From NCBI GenBank assembly GCA_017694845.1, contig JADIMI010000061.1:1-64000 (forward strand): DNA of 64,000 nucleotides, written 5' to 3'. This DNA is from Candidatus Cryptobacteroides intestinavium (GTDB lineage Bacteria; Bacteroidota; Bacteroidia; Bacteroidales; UBA932). Positions 1 through 10,616 of this stretch are shown in pieces. The notes beneath the pieces are model-generated. The model did no database searches. It was not told the DNA's origin and worked only from the letters and a program-made list of their open reading frames with translations. How positions within the stretch are numbered: position 1 is the stretch's first letter; every line of letters starts with the position of its first letter. The translations under genes were made by a program, and so were the position numbers.

Positions 1-54
1 GAGACAGAAAACATTTAAACAAGATATAACCAAGTCTCATAAACTTTAACGATT

Positions 55-3000
55 ATGGCAAACGAGAAAAAATTTATCACTTGTGACGGTAACTACGCAG
101 CTGCCCACATCGCTTATCTTTTCAGCGAGCACGCTGCGATCTACCCTATCACACCGTCGTCGACTATGGCAGAATATGTCGATGAGTGGGCAGCTCAGGG
201 AAAGAAGAATCTCTTCGGAGAGACTGTCAAGGTTACCGAAATGCAGAGTGAAGGAGGAGCGGCCGGTGCTGTGCACGGTTCTCTCCAGGCAGGAGCCCTT
301 ACTACCACATTCACGGCATCCCAGGGTCTGCTCCTGATGATTCCTAATATGTACAAGATTGCAGGAGAGATGCTTCCTACAGTATTCCACGTATCTGCAC
401 GTGCTCTTGCATCACACGCGCTCTCCATCTTCGGAGACCATCAGGATGTAATGGCCTGCCGCCAGACCGGATTCGCAATGCTGGCTTCCGCTTCTGTACA
501 GGAGGCCCTGGATATGGCAGCTGTCGCTCATCTGTCCACCATCAAGTCAAGCATTCCGTTCATCCACTTCTTCGATGGCTTCCGCACCTCGCACGAGATC
601 CAGAAGATCGAACTTATCGATGAGGACAAGCTCAGGGAGATGATAAGCACCAAGTCACTTGCAAGGTTCAGGGCAAAAGCCCTCAATCCGGATGCCCCTG
701 TGACAAGAGGTACAGCCCAGAACGGAGACGTATATTTCCAGGCACGCGAAGCCTGCAACGAATACTACGAGGCAGTGCCTGACATCGTTGCAAGATATAT
801 GGGCGAGATCAGCGAGGCTACCGGAAGGGACTACCGTCCGTTCGACTATTATGGAGCCCCGGATGCAGAGAACATTATCATAGCAATGGGATCTGTCACA
901 GAGACCATCAAGGAGACGATAGACCATCTTGCCACACAGGGGAAGAAGGTGGGACTGATCGTAGTCCGTCTCTACAGGCCGTTCTCCGCAAAATACTTTA
1001 TGAAAGTCCTTCCTAAGAGTGTCAAGAGAATAGCTGTGCTTGACAGGACCAAGGAACCCGGCGCTCTCGGAGAGCCGCTCTATCTCGATGTAAAGGCTCT
1101 CTTCCAGGGTGTCGAGAACGCCCCTCTGGTAATCGGAGGACGCTACGGCCTTTCATCAAAGGACACTTCTCCTGCACAGATCGTTGCAGTCTATGAGAAT
1201 CTTGAGCTTGCAGAACCGAAGAACGGCTTCACAATCGGCATCGTGGATGATGTGACATTCAAGTCACTCCCTGTCAAGGAGGAGATCTCCATCGTGAAAC
1301 CGGGCACTACAGAGTGCAAGTTCTACGGACTCGGGTCAGATGGCACAGTGGGTGCCAACAAGAACACCATCAAGATCATCGGTGACCATACAAGCAAATA
1401 CTGCCAGGGTTATTTCGACTACGATTCCAAGAAATCAGGCGGATACACATGCTCCCACCTCCGTTTCGGAGACCAGCCGATCAAGGCGCCATACCTTGTA
1501 TCTACTCCGGACTTCGTAGCCTGCCACGTACCTTCATATCTCCATAAATACGATGTGCTCAAAGGTATCAAGCAGAACGGAACCCTCCTGCTCAACAGCA
1601 TCTGGGATGAGGAGGAGACCCTCAGGAGAATCCCTGACTATGTAAAATCAGTCATCGGGAAGAAGAACATATCTCTCTATATCATAAATGCCACCAAGAT
1701 CGCTGCCGAGATAGGTCTCGGAGGAAGGACCAACACCATCCTCCAGTCCGCGTTCTTCAAGATAACCGGCATCATTCCTTACGAGGATGCAGTCACCTAT
1801 ATGAAGAAGGCTATCGACAAGAGCTACGGCAAGAAGGGAGAGAACGTAGTCAAGATGAACTATGCCGCTGTGGACAGGGGCGGAGAATACATCAAGGTGA
1901 ATGTCCCTGCCGAATGGAAAGAGATCACAGGCAAGTTCGAGAATCCTAACAAGGACAGGCTCGCTCCGGAATTCGTGAAGCAGATAGCAGATGTTGTGAA
2001 CGCACAGTGCGGAGACCAGCTCCCTGTAAGCGCATTCAAGGATGCAGCCGATGGCACAATCCCTGACGGGACCGCAGCATACGAGAAGCGCGGTGTCGCA
2101 GTGTACGTCCCTGAATGGAAGGCGGAGAACTGTATACAGTGCAACACGTGCGCATTTGTCTGCCCTCACGCTGCAATCCGTCCGTTCCTTATGACAGCAG
2201 AAGAGGCTGCCTCCGCTCCGGCAGGTATCAAGAAAGCACAGGGCAAGGCTGTATTCAAGGACTACACGTTCACAATGCAGGTATCTCCTGCCGACTGTAC
2301 AGGATGCGGCAACTGCGCAGACGTATGTCCTGCAAAGGAGAAGGCTCTCGTCATGGTACTTGCAGACACCCAGGAGGCAGAGCAGACCAACTTCAACTGG
2401 CTGCACTCCAACATCGGATACAAGGACACCGTGCAGAACAAGTTCCAGAATGTGAAGAACGCACAGTTCTCACAGCCTCTGTTCGAGTTCTCCGGCGCAT
2501 GTGCAGGCTGCGGTGAGACTCCGTACATCAAGACCATCACCCAGCTCTTCGGTGACCATATGATGATAGCGAACGCCACAGGCTGCTCATCTATCTACGG
2601 AGCATCCTTCCCTGCCTCACCGTACTGCACCAACGCAAACAGACACGGACCGGCATGGGCCAACTCGCTGTTCGAGGACAACGCGGAATACGGGCTCGGA
2701 ATGAAACTCGGTTCAGACAGGGCACGCGCCACAGTCGCCAGACTTATGGAACAGGGTCTCGCCTGCAGCTGCTGCTCTGACGAGATGAAGGCTCTCTTCA
2801 CGAAATGGCTTGAAAACCGCAACGATGCGAAAGTGACCCGTGAAGTGGCCGATGCCCTCGTTCCTCTTATGGAAGAGTGCAGCTGCGACACCTGCAAGGC
2901 ACTGCTCGAATACAGGCACTTCATTCCTTCCCGCAGCCAGTGGGTATTCGGAGGTGACGGCTGGGCATACGATATCGGATACGGCGGACTCGACCACGTC

Positions 3001-3585
3001 CTCGCATCCGGAGAGAATGTCAACGTGCTCGTACTTGATACCGAAGTATATTCAAATACAGGCGGACAGTCATCCAAGTCTACCCCGGCGGGCGCTATCG
3101 CGAAGTTCGCCGCTTCAGGAAAGAAGATCCGCAAGAAAGATCTTGGAATGATGGCTATCAGCTACGGATATGTCTACGTGGCACAGGTGGCTATGGGTGC
3201 AAATCCTGCCCAGTTCTTCAACGCCATCAAGGAGGCCGAGGCATACGATGGGCCATCGCTTATCATTGCATACGCGCCTTGTATCAACCACGGACTGAAG
3301 GCCGGTATGGGACTCAGCCAGAAAGAAGAGAAACTTGCAGTAGAATGCGGTTACTGGCACCTCTACAGGTACAACCCTACACTCGAGGATGAAGGGAAGA
3401 ATCCGTTCTCGCTCGACAGCAAGGAGCCTGACTGGACCAAGTTCCAGGACTTCCTGAAGGGAGAGGTAAGATTCGCATCTCTCTACAAGATGTTCCCTGA
3501 GACAGCCGGAGAACTTCTCCAGAAGACAGAGGAGTTTGCAAAGATCCGTCTCAGCACATACAAGAGACTCGCAGGCAAGGAATAG
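55..3585 (+). CDS. nifJ: pyruvate:ferredoxin (flavodoxin) oxidoreductase
   Basis: 1176-aa ORF with PFOR N-terminus (GNYAAAHIAYLFSEHAAIYPITPSSTMAE), two 4Fe-4S motifs (CIQCNTCAFVCP, CTGCGNCADVCP) and TPP domain (GDGWAYDIGYGGLDHVLASGENVNVLVLDTEVYSNTGGQ). Confidence 0.97.
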   Translation: MANEKKFITCDGNYAAAHIAYLFSEHAAIYPITPSSTMAEYVDEWAAQGKKNLFGETVKVTEMQSEGGAAGAVHGSLQAGALTTTFTASQGLLLMIPNMYKIAGEMLPTVFHVSARALASHALSIFGDHQDVMACRQTGFAMLASASVQEALDMAAVAHLSTIKSSIPFIHFFDGFRTSHEIQKIELIDEDKLREMISTKSLARFRAKALNPDAPVTRGTAQNGDVYFQAREACNEYYEAVPDIVARYMGEISEATGRDYRPFDYYGAPDAENIIIAMGSVTETIKETIDHLATQGKKVGLIVVRLYRPFSAKYFMKVLPKSVKRIAVLDRTKEPGALGEPLYLDVKALFQGVENAPLVIGGRYGLSSKDTSPAQIVAVYENLELAEPKNGFTIGIVDDVTFKSLPVKEEISIVKPGTTECKFYGLGSDGTVGANKNTIKIIGDHTSKYCQGYFDYDSKKSGGYTCSHLRFGDQPIKAPYLVSTPDFVACHVPSYLHKYDVLKGIKQNGTLLLNSIWDEEETLRRIPDYVKSVIGKKNISLYIINATKIAAEIGLGGRTNTILQSAFFKITGIIPYEDAVTYMKKAIDKSYGKKGENVVKMNYAAVDRGGEYIKVNVPAEWKEITGKFENPNKDRLAPEFVKQIADVVNAQCGDQLPVSAFKDAADGTIPDGTAAYEKRGVAVYVPEWKAENCIQCNTCAFVCPHAAIRPFLMTAEEAASAPAGIKKAQGKAVFKDYTFTMQVSPADCTGCGNCADVCPAKEKALVMVLADTQEAEQTNFNWLHSNIGYKDTVQNKFQNVKNAQFSQPLFEFSGACAGCGETPYIKTITQLFGDHMMIANATGCSSIYGASFPASPYCTNANRHGPAWANSLFEDNAEYGLGMKLGSDRARATVARLMEQGLACSCCSDEMKALFTKWLENRNDAKVTREVADALVPLMEECSCDTCKALLEYRHFIPSRSQWVFGGDGWAYDIGYGGLDHVLASGENVNVLVLDTEVYSNTGGQSSKSTPAGAIAKFAASGKKIRKKDLGMMAISYGYVYVAQVAMGANPAQFFNAIKEAEAYDGPSLIIAYAPCINHGLKAGMGLSQKEEKLAVECGYWHLYRYNPTLEDEGKNPFSLDSKEPDWTKFQDFLKGEVRFASLYKMFPETAGELLQKTEEFAKIRLSTYKRLAGKE

Positions 3586-3608
3586 TCCTTGACCGAGGAT
3601 TATGATCC

Positions 3609-3640
3609 AGGGCTGGTTGCTATGCAGCCGGCCCTTTTCG
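3609..3640 (+). terminator. intrinsic terminator downstream of nifJ
   Basis: AGGGCTGGTTGC-TAT-GCAGCCGGCCCTTTT hairpin plus T-run. Confidence 0.65.
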
Positions 3641-3665
3641 ATTAAGACAGACAAAACTGACATAT

Positions 3666-4706
3666 ATGAATATGAAAATGATGATTGCAGCGACTTTAGC
3701 CTGCACATTCGCATCGGCTGCCGTCAATGAACTATCCGCGCAGCCAAGGACAGATTTCCGTCCGGATGAGACAGTGCTCCTCTACGGAGAGAAGCTTGTA
3801 GACAACACCGACCCTGTAGTCGCGAAGAAAGTGACATCCGCGGGATTCACAATGGAGGAGAGCAACGGCCTCACAGGACCGGAAGAGATCAACGAATCCG
3901 GAAACATAGGCAACATCAACGTCAACGCCAGGTTCGACCTGTATTTTCCGAAGAAGCCCAACGGACAGATGGTTATCGTATGCCCCGGAGGCGGATACAG
4001 CATTGTATCGTCATACAACGAAGGAGTCTATGTAGCTGAATGGCTGGCAGAGAGAGGAATCACTGCCGCCATAGTGAAATACCGTCTCCCGAACGGACAT
4101 TGGAATGTCCCTCTCGCAGATATCCAGAACACATTCAGATACTGCAGGGTGAATGCCGGGAAATGGGGCATCGACCAGATCGGAGTCATGGGATTTTCAG
4201 CCGGAGGACACCTCGCTGTCACGACTTCCGTAATGTATGCAGATGCAGAGACAAGACCGGACTTCTCGGTATTCATCTACCCTGTAGTGACATTCGACAC
4301 GGCAGTCACACATATGGGGACTCATAACCAGCTGATCGGGGAGGAATCTGCATTTACCGGAAGGACAGGAAAGACGTGGGAGGAATGGAACAGGGCGGAA
4401 AGAAAATACAGCGGCCTGGAAAGGAGGTACTCGCTCGAGAACCAGGTGTCTTCAGACAACGCCCCTGTATTCATCGCCCTGTGCAGCGATGACACGACAG
4501 TGCCTGCGGAAAACAGCATAAGGCTCTACCGCTCGCTGCTTGCCTGCAAAGTCCCTGTGGAGATGCATATCTATCCATCCGGAGGACACGGCTGGGGCTT
4601 CTCTGCCGAAAAATATGTCGGGCAGGGACATGACGGGTTCAGCTATGCCAGGAATGAATTCTATGACTCTCTCGACCGCTGGCTCGGCAGTATGAGAAAC
4701 AGATAG
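3666..4706 (+). CDS. secreted alpha/beta hydrolase (esterase/acetylxylan-esterase-like)
   Basis: Signal peptide; GGGYS oxyanion region, GFSAGGHLA nucleophile elbow, SDDTTVP and GGHGWGF catalytic motifs. Confidence 0.85.
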   Translation: MNMKMMIAATLACTFASAAVNELSAQPRTDFRPDETVLLYGEKLVDNTDPVVAKKVTSAGFTMEESNGLTGPEEINESGNIGNINVNARFDLYFPKKPNGQMVIVCPGGGYSIVSSYNEGVYVAEWLAERGITAAIVKYRLPNGHWNVPLADIQNTFRYCRVNAGKWGIDQIGVMGFSAGGHLAVTTSVMYADAETRPDFSVFIYPVVTFDTAVTHMGTHNQLIGEESAFTGRTGKTWEEWNRAERKYSGLERRYSLENQVSSDNAPVFIALCSDDTTVPAENSIRLYRSLLACKVPVEMHIYPSGGHGWGFSAEKYVGQGHDGFSYARNEFYDSLDRWLGSMRNR

Positions 4707-4715
4707 AGTCCGGAA

Positions 4716-5231
4716 TCATACAAGAAGATTCTCCAGGAGAGAAGAGACAATAGAGGAGAGCGGATGGTCCGACGGAAGGACGCTGAAGCGGAAAACGAGA
4801 CTGCCGCTCTGACGCGAGGGTGCCGATACGATACAGATATCGGCACCCTCTGCCGTATCCGTCACATTGAAATCCCGGCCGGGAAATATGGATGCAAGGG
4901 CGGAAGAAATCTCATCCATAAGATAGTACCTGGCAGCAGGGTCAGGGTATATCCTGAATACTGCACCTTCGGGCAGAGGAGTCATAAAGGCTGCGGAAAC
5001 GGAGTCATAGGCAGACGATATTCTGTCGGCATAGCGCATAAATATCTCCCCCTGGCGCGTAGTCTCCACCTTACCCCCCGATCTTGTAAAAAGCTGTATC
5101 CCGAGTTCTTTCTCCAGTTCGGATATATTCTGGCTGACCGCCGGCTGGCTGATGCCCAGCATCCCTGCAGCCTTCGTGAAACTGCCGGACGCATACACGG
5201 CCTTGAAAACCTTGATCCTGAAATCTTCCAT
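4716..5231 (-). CDS. short LysR-type HTH transcriptional regulator (reduced effector domain)
   Basis: MEDFRIKVFKAVYASGSFTKAAGMLGISQPAVSQNISELEKELGIQLFTR is a LysR HTH; only ~171-176 aa in total. Confidence 0.8.
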   Translation of the reverse strand: MEDFRIKVFKAVYASGSFTKAAGMLGISQPAVSQNISELEKELGIQLFTRSGGKVETTRQGEIFMRYADRISSAYDSVSAAFMTPLPEGAVFRIYPDPAARYYLMDEISSALASIFPGRDFNVTDTAEGADICIVSAPSRQSGSLVFRFSVLPSDHPLSSIVSSLLENLLV

Positions 5232-5469
5232 AACGGTTGGCATCAATATGATTCCACAAAGTTACAAGAATTACAATTCATTTGTAAATCCCGTTCCTGA
5301 TTGTCAATAAAATTCAGGACAGTTCAAAATAATTATTATCTTTGTAAGATTTGGTCCGATTTTTATGGCCAGATACAGTCAGGGCCGGAAACCGCAGCGC
5401 CCGACAAGCCCGCACCGGACATCCGGTGACATTTGGAAATATTGACAAACAAATACAGAACAATTTATT

Positions 5470-8289
5470 ATGAAACGTATCTTTACATTTATCGCTGTCC
5501 TGTTCTCGGCAGTACTGGTCTTTGCCCAGGGGCCGCAGATACAGCAGCTTCCCGATGATCCGGCCGTACGGAAAGGAAAGCTGGACAACGGACTCACCTA
5601 CTACATCAGGCACAATGACAAGCCTGAAGGAAGGGCTGAATTCTACCTTGCCACCAATGTCGGAGCCATTCAGGAGACTCCTGACCAGGATGGACTTGCC
5701 CACTTCCTCGAGCACATGTGCTTCAACGGCACAAAGAATTTCCCTGACAAGGCTCTGCTCGAATATCTCCAGAGCATAGGTGCGGAATTCGGACGCAACA
5801 TAAACGCTGCCACAGGAGTGGAGCAGACCACATATATGCTCAACAATATTCCTGTATCACGCACCGGCATCGTAGACACATGCCTTCTTATCATGCACGA
5901 CTATTCGCATTTCGTCACCTGCGACCCTATAGAGATAGACAAGGAGAGAGGGGTGATCATAGAAGAGAAGAGATCCCGGAACAACGCCTCCTGGAGGATG
6001 AGGGAGAAATCCCTTCCTTATTATTTCGGGGACTCCAAATATGCCACCTGCACTCTTATAGGAAGCCAGGAAAATCTCGAGAACTTCAAGCCGGAAAGTC
6101 TGGTCAGCTTCTACAGGACCTGGTACCGTCCGGATCTGCAGGCCGTGATCGTTGTAGGAGACATTGATGTCGACTATGTCGAGAACAAGATCAAGGATCT
6201 GTTCGGCGACATACCGGCAGTCGAGAACCCGACACCGAAGGTCATGCCTGTAATCCCTGACAACAGAGAGCCGGCGGTCGGCATTATCACCGATCCAGAG
6301 GCATCCATCACCAGCATTGAAATGCTCTGGAAACGGCCGGCCAGACCGGAAGAGCTCAACAGCACAGATGCCGGGATGTTCCTTGACCTGCTCAACACAT
6401 ACATTGCAGTGATAATGTATGAAAGATTCTCTGACATAACATCACAGCCGGATGCACCGTTCCTCGGAGCGAACTTCGGCAACGGGAATCTCTGCGAGAC
6501 CTGTGACGTCACGATGGGTGACATAACCTGCAAGGATGGACAGGCCATACCTGCATTCAAGGCCTTTATGGCTGAAATCGAAAAGATGAAAAGGTTCGGG
6601 TTCACCGATGGTGAAGTCAGCCGCGCCAAAGACAACATCCTCCGCGCATACGAAAAGGCTGCGGATGCGGCATCGACCAGGACAAATTCTGAATTCATCG
6701 ACCTGTACACCGCCAACTTCTTTGACAACCAGGCTTATATGGAGCCTGCTACAGAATATGAGTATGCCAAGTCAATGTGCAGCCAGATCAACAGCGGACT
6801 GCTGAACGAAGTTGTCGCCCAGATGGCCCCTGACACCAATCTTGTCATCCTCTACAAGGCACCGGAGAAAGAAGGTCTTGCCCACCCGACAGAGGCCGAT
6901 TTCCTCACTGCTCTCGAGGAAGTGGAATCAGCCGAGATCGAAGCGAACAAGGAAGAAAACATCGACAGACCTCTTCTCGACCCTGCATCTCTCAAAGGGG
7001 CAAAGGTGAAGAAAGAAAAAGAGACCATATATGGAGCCACAGAATGGACTCTCAAGAACGGGGCGCGTGTAGTCGTATTCCCTACCGATTTCAAGAAGGA
7101 CCAGGTGATCATCCAGCTCTCCAAGGAAGGAGGACGCAGCATTATCGCCACGGAAGACCTCCCTTCGTTCGAAGACAACATCTATGAACTCTTCGAACAC
7201 AATTCCGGCATATCCGAATTCCCGAGCACAACTCTTTCCAAGATGCTTGCCGGCAAATCAGTAAGCATCACATCATCGATAGGAGGGATCCGCCACGGGC
7301 TCATTGCTACAGCATCCCCTAAGGACCTGGAGACAGCATTCCAGCTTCTGTACCTCAAATTCGTCGATCCGAGATTCGACTTCGATGAATATATGCTCGG
7401 AATAGAACAGATTAAGGCGCTGCTCCCTAACCTCGAGACGCAGCCTAATTTCATATTCCAGAACAGGATGAGCAAGGTGCTCTACGGAGACAATCCGAGG
7501 AATATCGACATTTCGGAAGAAGTGCTTGAAAAGGCATCAATGGAAACCATCGAAAGGGTATACAGAGACCAGCTTTTCAAGGATGTCGCAGGGGCCACCA
7601 TATATATCGTCGGCAATGTCGATCCAGCGACACTGAAGCCGCTTGTGGAGAAATATATCGGATCGCTTCCTAAGGGCAGGAAAGCTACAGAATGGGTGGA
7701 CAATATACCTGAAATAACAAAAGGCAGGGTAGAGGAAGTCTTCACCGCCGATATGGAGACCCCGATGAACACTGTCCTCCAGGTATGGACGGCATACATT
7801 CCATACAGCGTCAGAAACACCGTGCTTCTGGATGCAGCATCCTACATCCTCGATATGGTGTACACGGAGACACTCAGGGAAGAGGAAGGAGGCACATACG
7901 GTGCATCTGCTAATATGAGTATGCAGCGTCTCCCTAAAGAGAGGGCTCTTATCCAGGTATATTTCAACACCAACCCGGAGCAGTCTGACAAGCTCCGCGA
8001 GCTGGCCATCAAAGGGCTTGAGGATCTGGCAAATGAAGGTCCTACAGAGGAACAGATTGCCATGACAGTGGAGAACTTCAAGAAGAAGATTCCTGAATCA
8101 CGTATCAGCAACACATACTGGCTCAGCAATATCCAGAACTGGTACAATTACGGAGGGGAAGACTATGATGCACTCTATGAAGCCGCTCTGGACGACATCA
8201 ATTCAGAGAACATCAAGTCCATTCTCCAGAGCATCCTCGAGCAGGGCAACTTCGTCGAAATCGTGATGGGGCCATCCGGGCAGGAATAA
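5470..8289 (+). CDS. M16 family zinc metallopeptidase (insulinase/pitrilysin-like)
   Basis: Signal peptide; HFLEHMCFNGT (HxxEH) motif; two-domain ~939 aa M16 architecture. Confidence 0.93.
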   Translation: MKRIFTFIAVLFSAVLVFAQGPQIQQLPDDPAVRKGKLDNGLTYYIRHNDKPEGRAEFYLATNVGAIQETPDQDGLAHFLEHMCFNGTKNFPDKALLEYLQSIGAEFGRNINAATGVEQTTYMLNNIPVSRTGIVDTCLLIMHDYSHFVTCDPIEIDKERGVIIEEKRSRNNASWRMREKSLPYYFGDSKYATCTLIGSQENLENFKPESLVSFYRTWYRPDLQAVIVVGDIDVDYVENKIKDLFGDIPAVENPTPKVMPVIPDNREPAVGIITDPEASITSIEMLWKRPARPEELNSTDAGMFLDLLNTYIAVIMYERFSDITSQPDAPFLGANFGNGNLCETCDVTMGDITCKDGQAIPAFKAFMAEIEKMKRFGFTDGEVSRAKDNILRAYEKAADAASTRTNSEFIDLYTANFFDNQAYMEPATEYEYAKSMCSQINSGLLNEVVAQMAPDTNLVILYKAPEKEGLAHPTEADFLTALEEVESAEIEANKEENIDRPLLDPASLKGAKVKKEKETIYGATEWTLKNGARVVVFPTDFKKDQVIIQLSKEGGRSIIATEDLPSFEDNIYELFEHNSGISEFPSTTLSKMLAGKSVSITSSIGGIRHGLIATASPKDLETAFQLLYLKFVDPRFDFDEYMLGIEQIKALLPNLETQPNFIFQNRMSKVLYGDNPRNIDISEEVLEKASMETIERVYRDQLFKDVAGATIYIVGNVDPATLKPLVEKYIGSLPKGRKATEWVDNIPEITKGRVEEVFTADMETPMNTVLQVWTAYIPYSVRNTVLLDAASYILDMVYTETLREEEGGTYGASANMSMQRLPKERALIQVYFNTNPEQSDKLRELAIKGLEDLANEGPTEEQIAMTVENFKKKIPESRISNTYWLSNIQNWYNYGGEDYDALYEAALDDINSENIKSILQSILEQGNFVEIVMGPSGQE

Positions 8290-8323
8290 TTCCTGTCCGG
8301 GGCACTCCCGCAAACATGCTGAT

Positions 8324-8397
8324 TCAGCCCTGCCGATATCGGCAGGGCTGATAAAAAACAAGGCTGGTCCAAATCGGGCCAGCCTCTTTTAATATTT
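8324..8397 (+). terminator. double hairpin downstream of the M16 peptidase (28-nt perfect palindrome, then intrinsic terminator)
   Basis: TCAGCCCTGCCGATATCGGCAGGGCTGA (8324-8351), then AGGCTGGTCC-AAATC-GGGCCAGCCT CTTTTAATATTTT. Confidence 0.7.
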
Positions 8398-8429
8398 TGG
8401 GATGGGCGCTGGTATTATACTGTCATTCC

Positions 8430-8682
8430 GGGCACAGTATTATGTCATTCTGAGCGCCCTCTCACTGTCATTCTGAGCGACAGTGAAGAATCTGGAGGGG
8501 ACGAACCTTTGCTGAACTCCGGAACGGTGCTTCAGATCCTTCACTCCGCCTGCGGCTTCGTTCAGGATGACAAGGGAACGAATGACAACGGACCGCGAAC
8601 GCGACATTTTCGTATCTTTCTGAATGCCAAGGTATTATAAAAAATCGTTGTTCGTGGTCCGTGCTTTTTTGGGGGCCGGTGC
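8430..8682. repeat. intergenic repeat island 1 (TCATTCTGAGCG.. / CTTCACTCCGCCTGCGGCTTCG and GTTCGTGGTCC families)
   Basis: Segments recur at 24.8-26.2 and 33.4-34.2 kb in this window. Confidence 0.75.
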
Positions 8683-8800
8683 GGGCATCAACACGTCTGA
8701 GACAACCAAGTTAAAAAACACATACTTTTCCGTGCTCTATAGGATGACAGAAGCCGACCCTCTGGGCCGGCCTCTGTTTTCTAATACTGCGCGCGTAAGA

Positions 8801-8971
8801 TTAAGCCTCAGGAGCTATGGCACCCATAGGGCACACATCCGCACATGTTCCGCAGTCAATGCAAAGAGAAGGATCGATCTTGTAGATATCCCCTTCCGAG
8901 ATAGCTCCCTGCGGGCACTCGTTGATACATGTACCGCAAGCGACGCAGTCTTCTGAAATTTTGTAAGCCAT
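8801..8971 (-). CDS. 2x[4Fe-4S] ferredoxin, 56 aa (absent from the supplied ORF track)
   Basis: Manual translation MAYKISEDCVACGTCINECPQGAISEGDIYKIDPSLCIDCGTCADVCPMGAIAPEA*; two CxxCxxCxxxCP motifs. Confidence 0.97.
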   Translation of the reverse strand: MAYKISEDCVACGTCINECPQGAISEGDIYKIDPSLCIDCGTCADVCPMGAIAPEA

Positions 8972-9104
8972 AATTCTATTCTTTTAATTGTTAATGTGTT
9001 TCCAGCCAGATAACTGTTGAATTGTCTGTAAAACAGCCGACAAATTTATATGAATAATTTGAATATTCAAAATCCAGCCAGGATTTTGGATTTTCGCATC
9101 CACG

Positions 9105-10592
9105 TTATTTCTGCGGGATATTCTCCAGCGTAGCCTTGACGAAATCCCAGCATCTGCCTACAGAGGCAATGTTCACCCTTTCATCAGGAGAATGAGGACT
9201 GAGGATTGTCGGACCACATGACACCATATCCCAGTGAGGATATGCTCCGCTCAGTATTCCGCACTCCAGACCGGCGTGAATGGCCATCACTGCCGGCTCT
9301 TTCCCGTAAAGGCGTGCATATACCTCTTTCATTGTATGAAGTATAGGGGAAGCTGCATTCGGAGCCCAGCCGCTGTAGCCGCCATCAAACGATGCCTTCA
9401 GTCCGGCAAGAGCGGCCACGCACGCCATCCTTTCCGCAAGAGCATCCTTGGCCGAATCCACAGAGCTGCGAAGGAGTGACTTAGCGACGAACTGTCCTTT
9501 CTCTATCTTCACTATCGCCAGATTGTTGGATGTCTCCACAAGTCCCGGCATCTCGGAGCTCATTCTCTCCACCCCATCAGGACAGGCGATTACAGCACGG
9601 ATCAGCCTGAGCGCATCATCCTCTGCGACATAGAGGCAGTCGTCAGGATCACACACCTCTCCTTCTGTCTCTTTATAAGGCTCGAGGATAAATTCCATAT
9701 CCGGATCGGTGCCGGCATATTCGGTCTTGATGGCTGAAGTGACTTCAGAGAACACGGCCTTCGCCTTCTCTACACCGGCATCTGCAATATACAAAGTCGC
9801 AAAAGCCTCACGAGGAATTGCATTGCGCAGTGTCCCGCCCTCGAAATCGACAAGTTTCACATCCGCCTCTGTGAGCAGCGCATATATGACCCGCGCAGCA
9901 ATCTTGTTTGCATTCGCCCTGTAAAGTATTATATCCATACCTGAATGTCCGCCCTTCATCCCTTTCGCCGCCAGGCTCCAGCATCCGTAACCGGCCGGAT
10001 GCCCTTTCCTTTCATACTGGCCTTCAACAGTGGCGTCCAGTCCTCCCGCACATCCGACATACAGTTCTCCTTCAGTTTCTGAATCGAGGTTTATGAGGAT
10101 ATCTCCATTCAGCAGCCCGGGTTTCAATGCACGGGCGCCGGTCATCCCGGTCTCTTCATCTATGGTGACAAGGACCTCCACCGGACCGTGCCGCAGATCC
10201 TTCGACTCAAGGACAGACATCGCTATCGCTACGCCTATGCCGTTGTCTGCACCGAGAGTAGTGCCTTTCGCCCTCACCCACTCTCCATCTACGTATGCAC
10301 GGATAGGATCCTTCTCGAAATCGTGCTCCACATCCGCGTTCTTCTGAGGGACCATATCTATATGTCCCTGGAGAATGACCCCTTTGCAGCCCTCCATTCC
10401 TGGAGTTGCAGGCTTACGGATAATCACATTGCCCGCCTCATCCCGGACAGACTCCAGACCGAGGGATTTTCCGAATTCGTACAGATATTCCGCCGCCCTG
10501 TCCTCCTTCTTGGAAGGACGCGGTATCTGTGTCAGCGCATAGAAATTTTTCCAGACAAGAGCCGGATTAAGTTCTTTAAGTTCCATATTCAA
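9105..10592 (-). CDS. pepD: aminoacyl-histidine dipeptidase (M20 family, PepD-like)
   Basis: GHIDMVPQK, GADNGIGVA, DEETGMTGA, SSEMPGLVETSNNLA, HAGLECG motifs. Confidence 0.93.
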   Translation of the reverse strand: MNMELKELNPALVWKNFYALTQIPRPSKKEDRAAEYLYEFGKSLGLESVRDEAGNVIIRKPATPGMEGCKGVILQGHIDMVPQKNADVEHDFEKDPIRAYVDGEWVRAKGTTLGADNGIGVAIAMSVLESKDLRHGPVEVLVTIDEETGMTGARALKPGLLNGDILINLDSETEGELYVGCAGGLDATVEGQYERKGHPAGYGCWSLAAKGMKGGHSGMDIILYRANANKIAARVIYALLTEADVKLVDFEGGTLRNAIPREAFATLYIADAGVEKAKAVFSEVTSAIKTEYAGTDPDMEFILEPYKETEGEVCDPDDCLYVAEDDALRLIRAVIACPDGVERMSSEMPGLVETSNNLAIVKIEKGQFVAKSLLRSSVDSAKDALAERMACVAALAGLKASFDGGYSGWAPNAASPILHTMKEVYARLYGKEPAVMAIHAGLECGILSGAYPHWDMVSCGPTILSPHSPDERVNIASVGRCWDFVKATLENIPQK

Positions 10593-10616
10593 TCGATATT
10601 TGATTTTTATCTGCTT

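Noticed and set aside
1648-2406. 252-aa minus-strand ORF inside nifJ
   Set aside because: Antisense shadow of the PFOR gene; no recognisable domain.
8624-8956. 110-aa + ORF
   Set aside because: Overlaps repeat sequence and is antisense to the ferredoxin gene.
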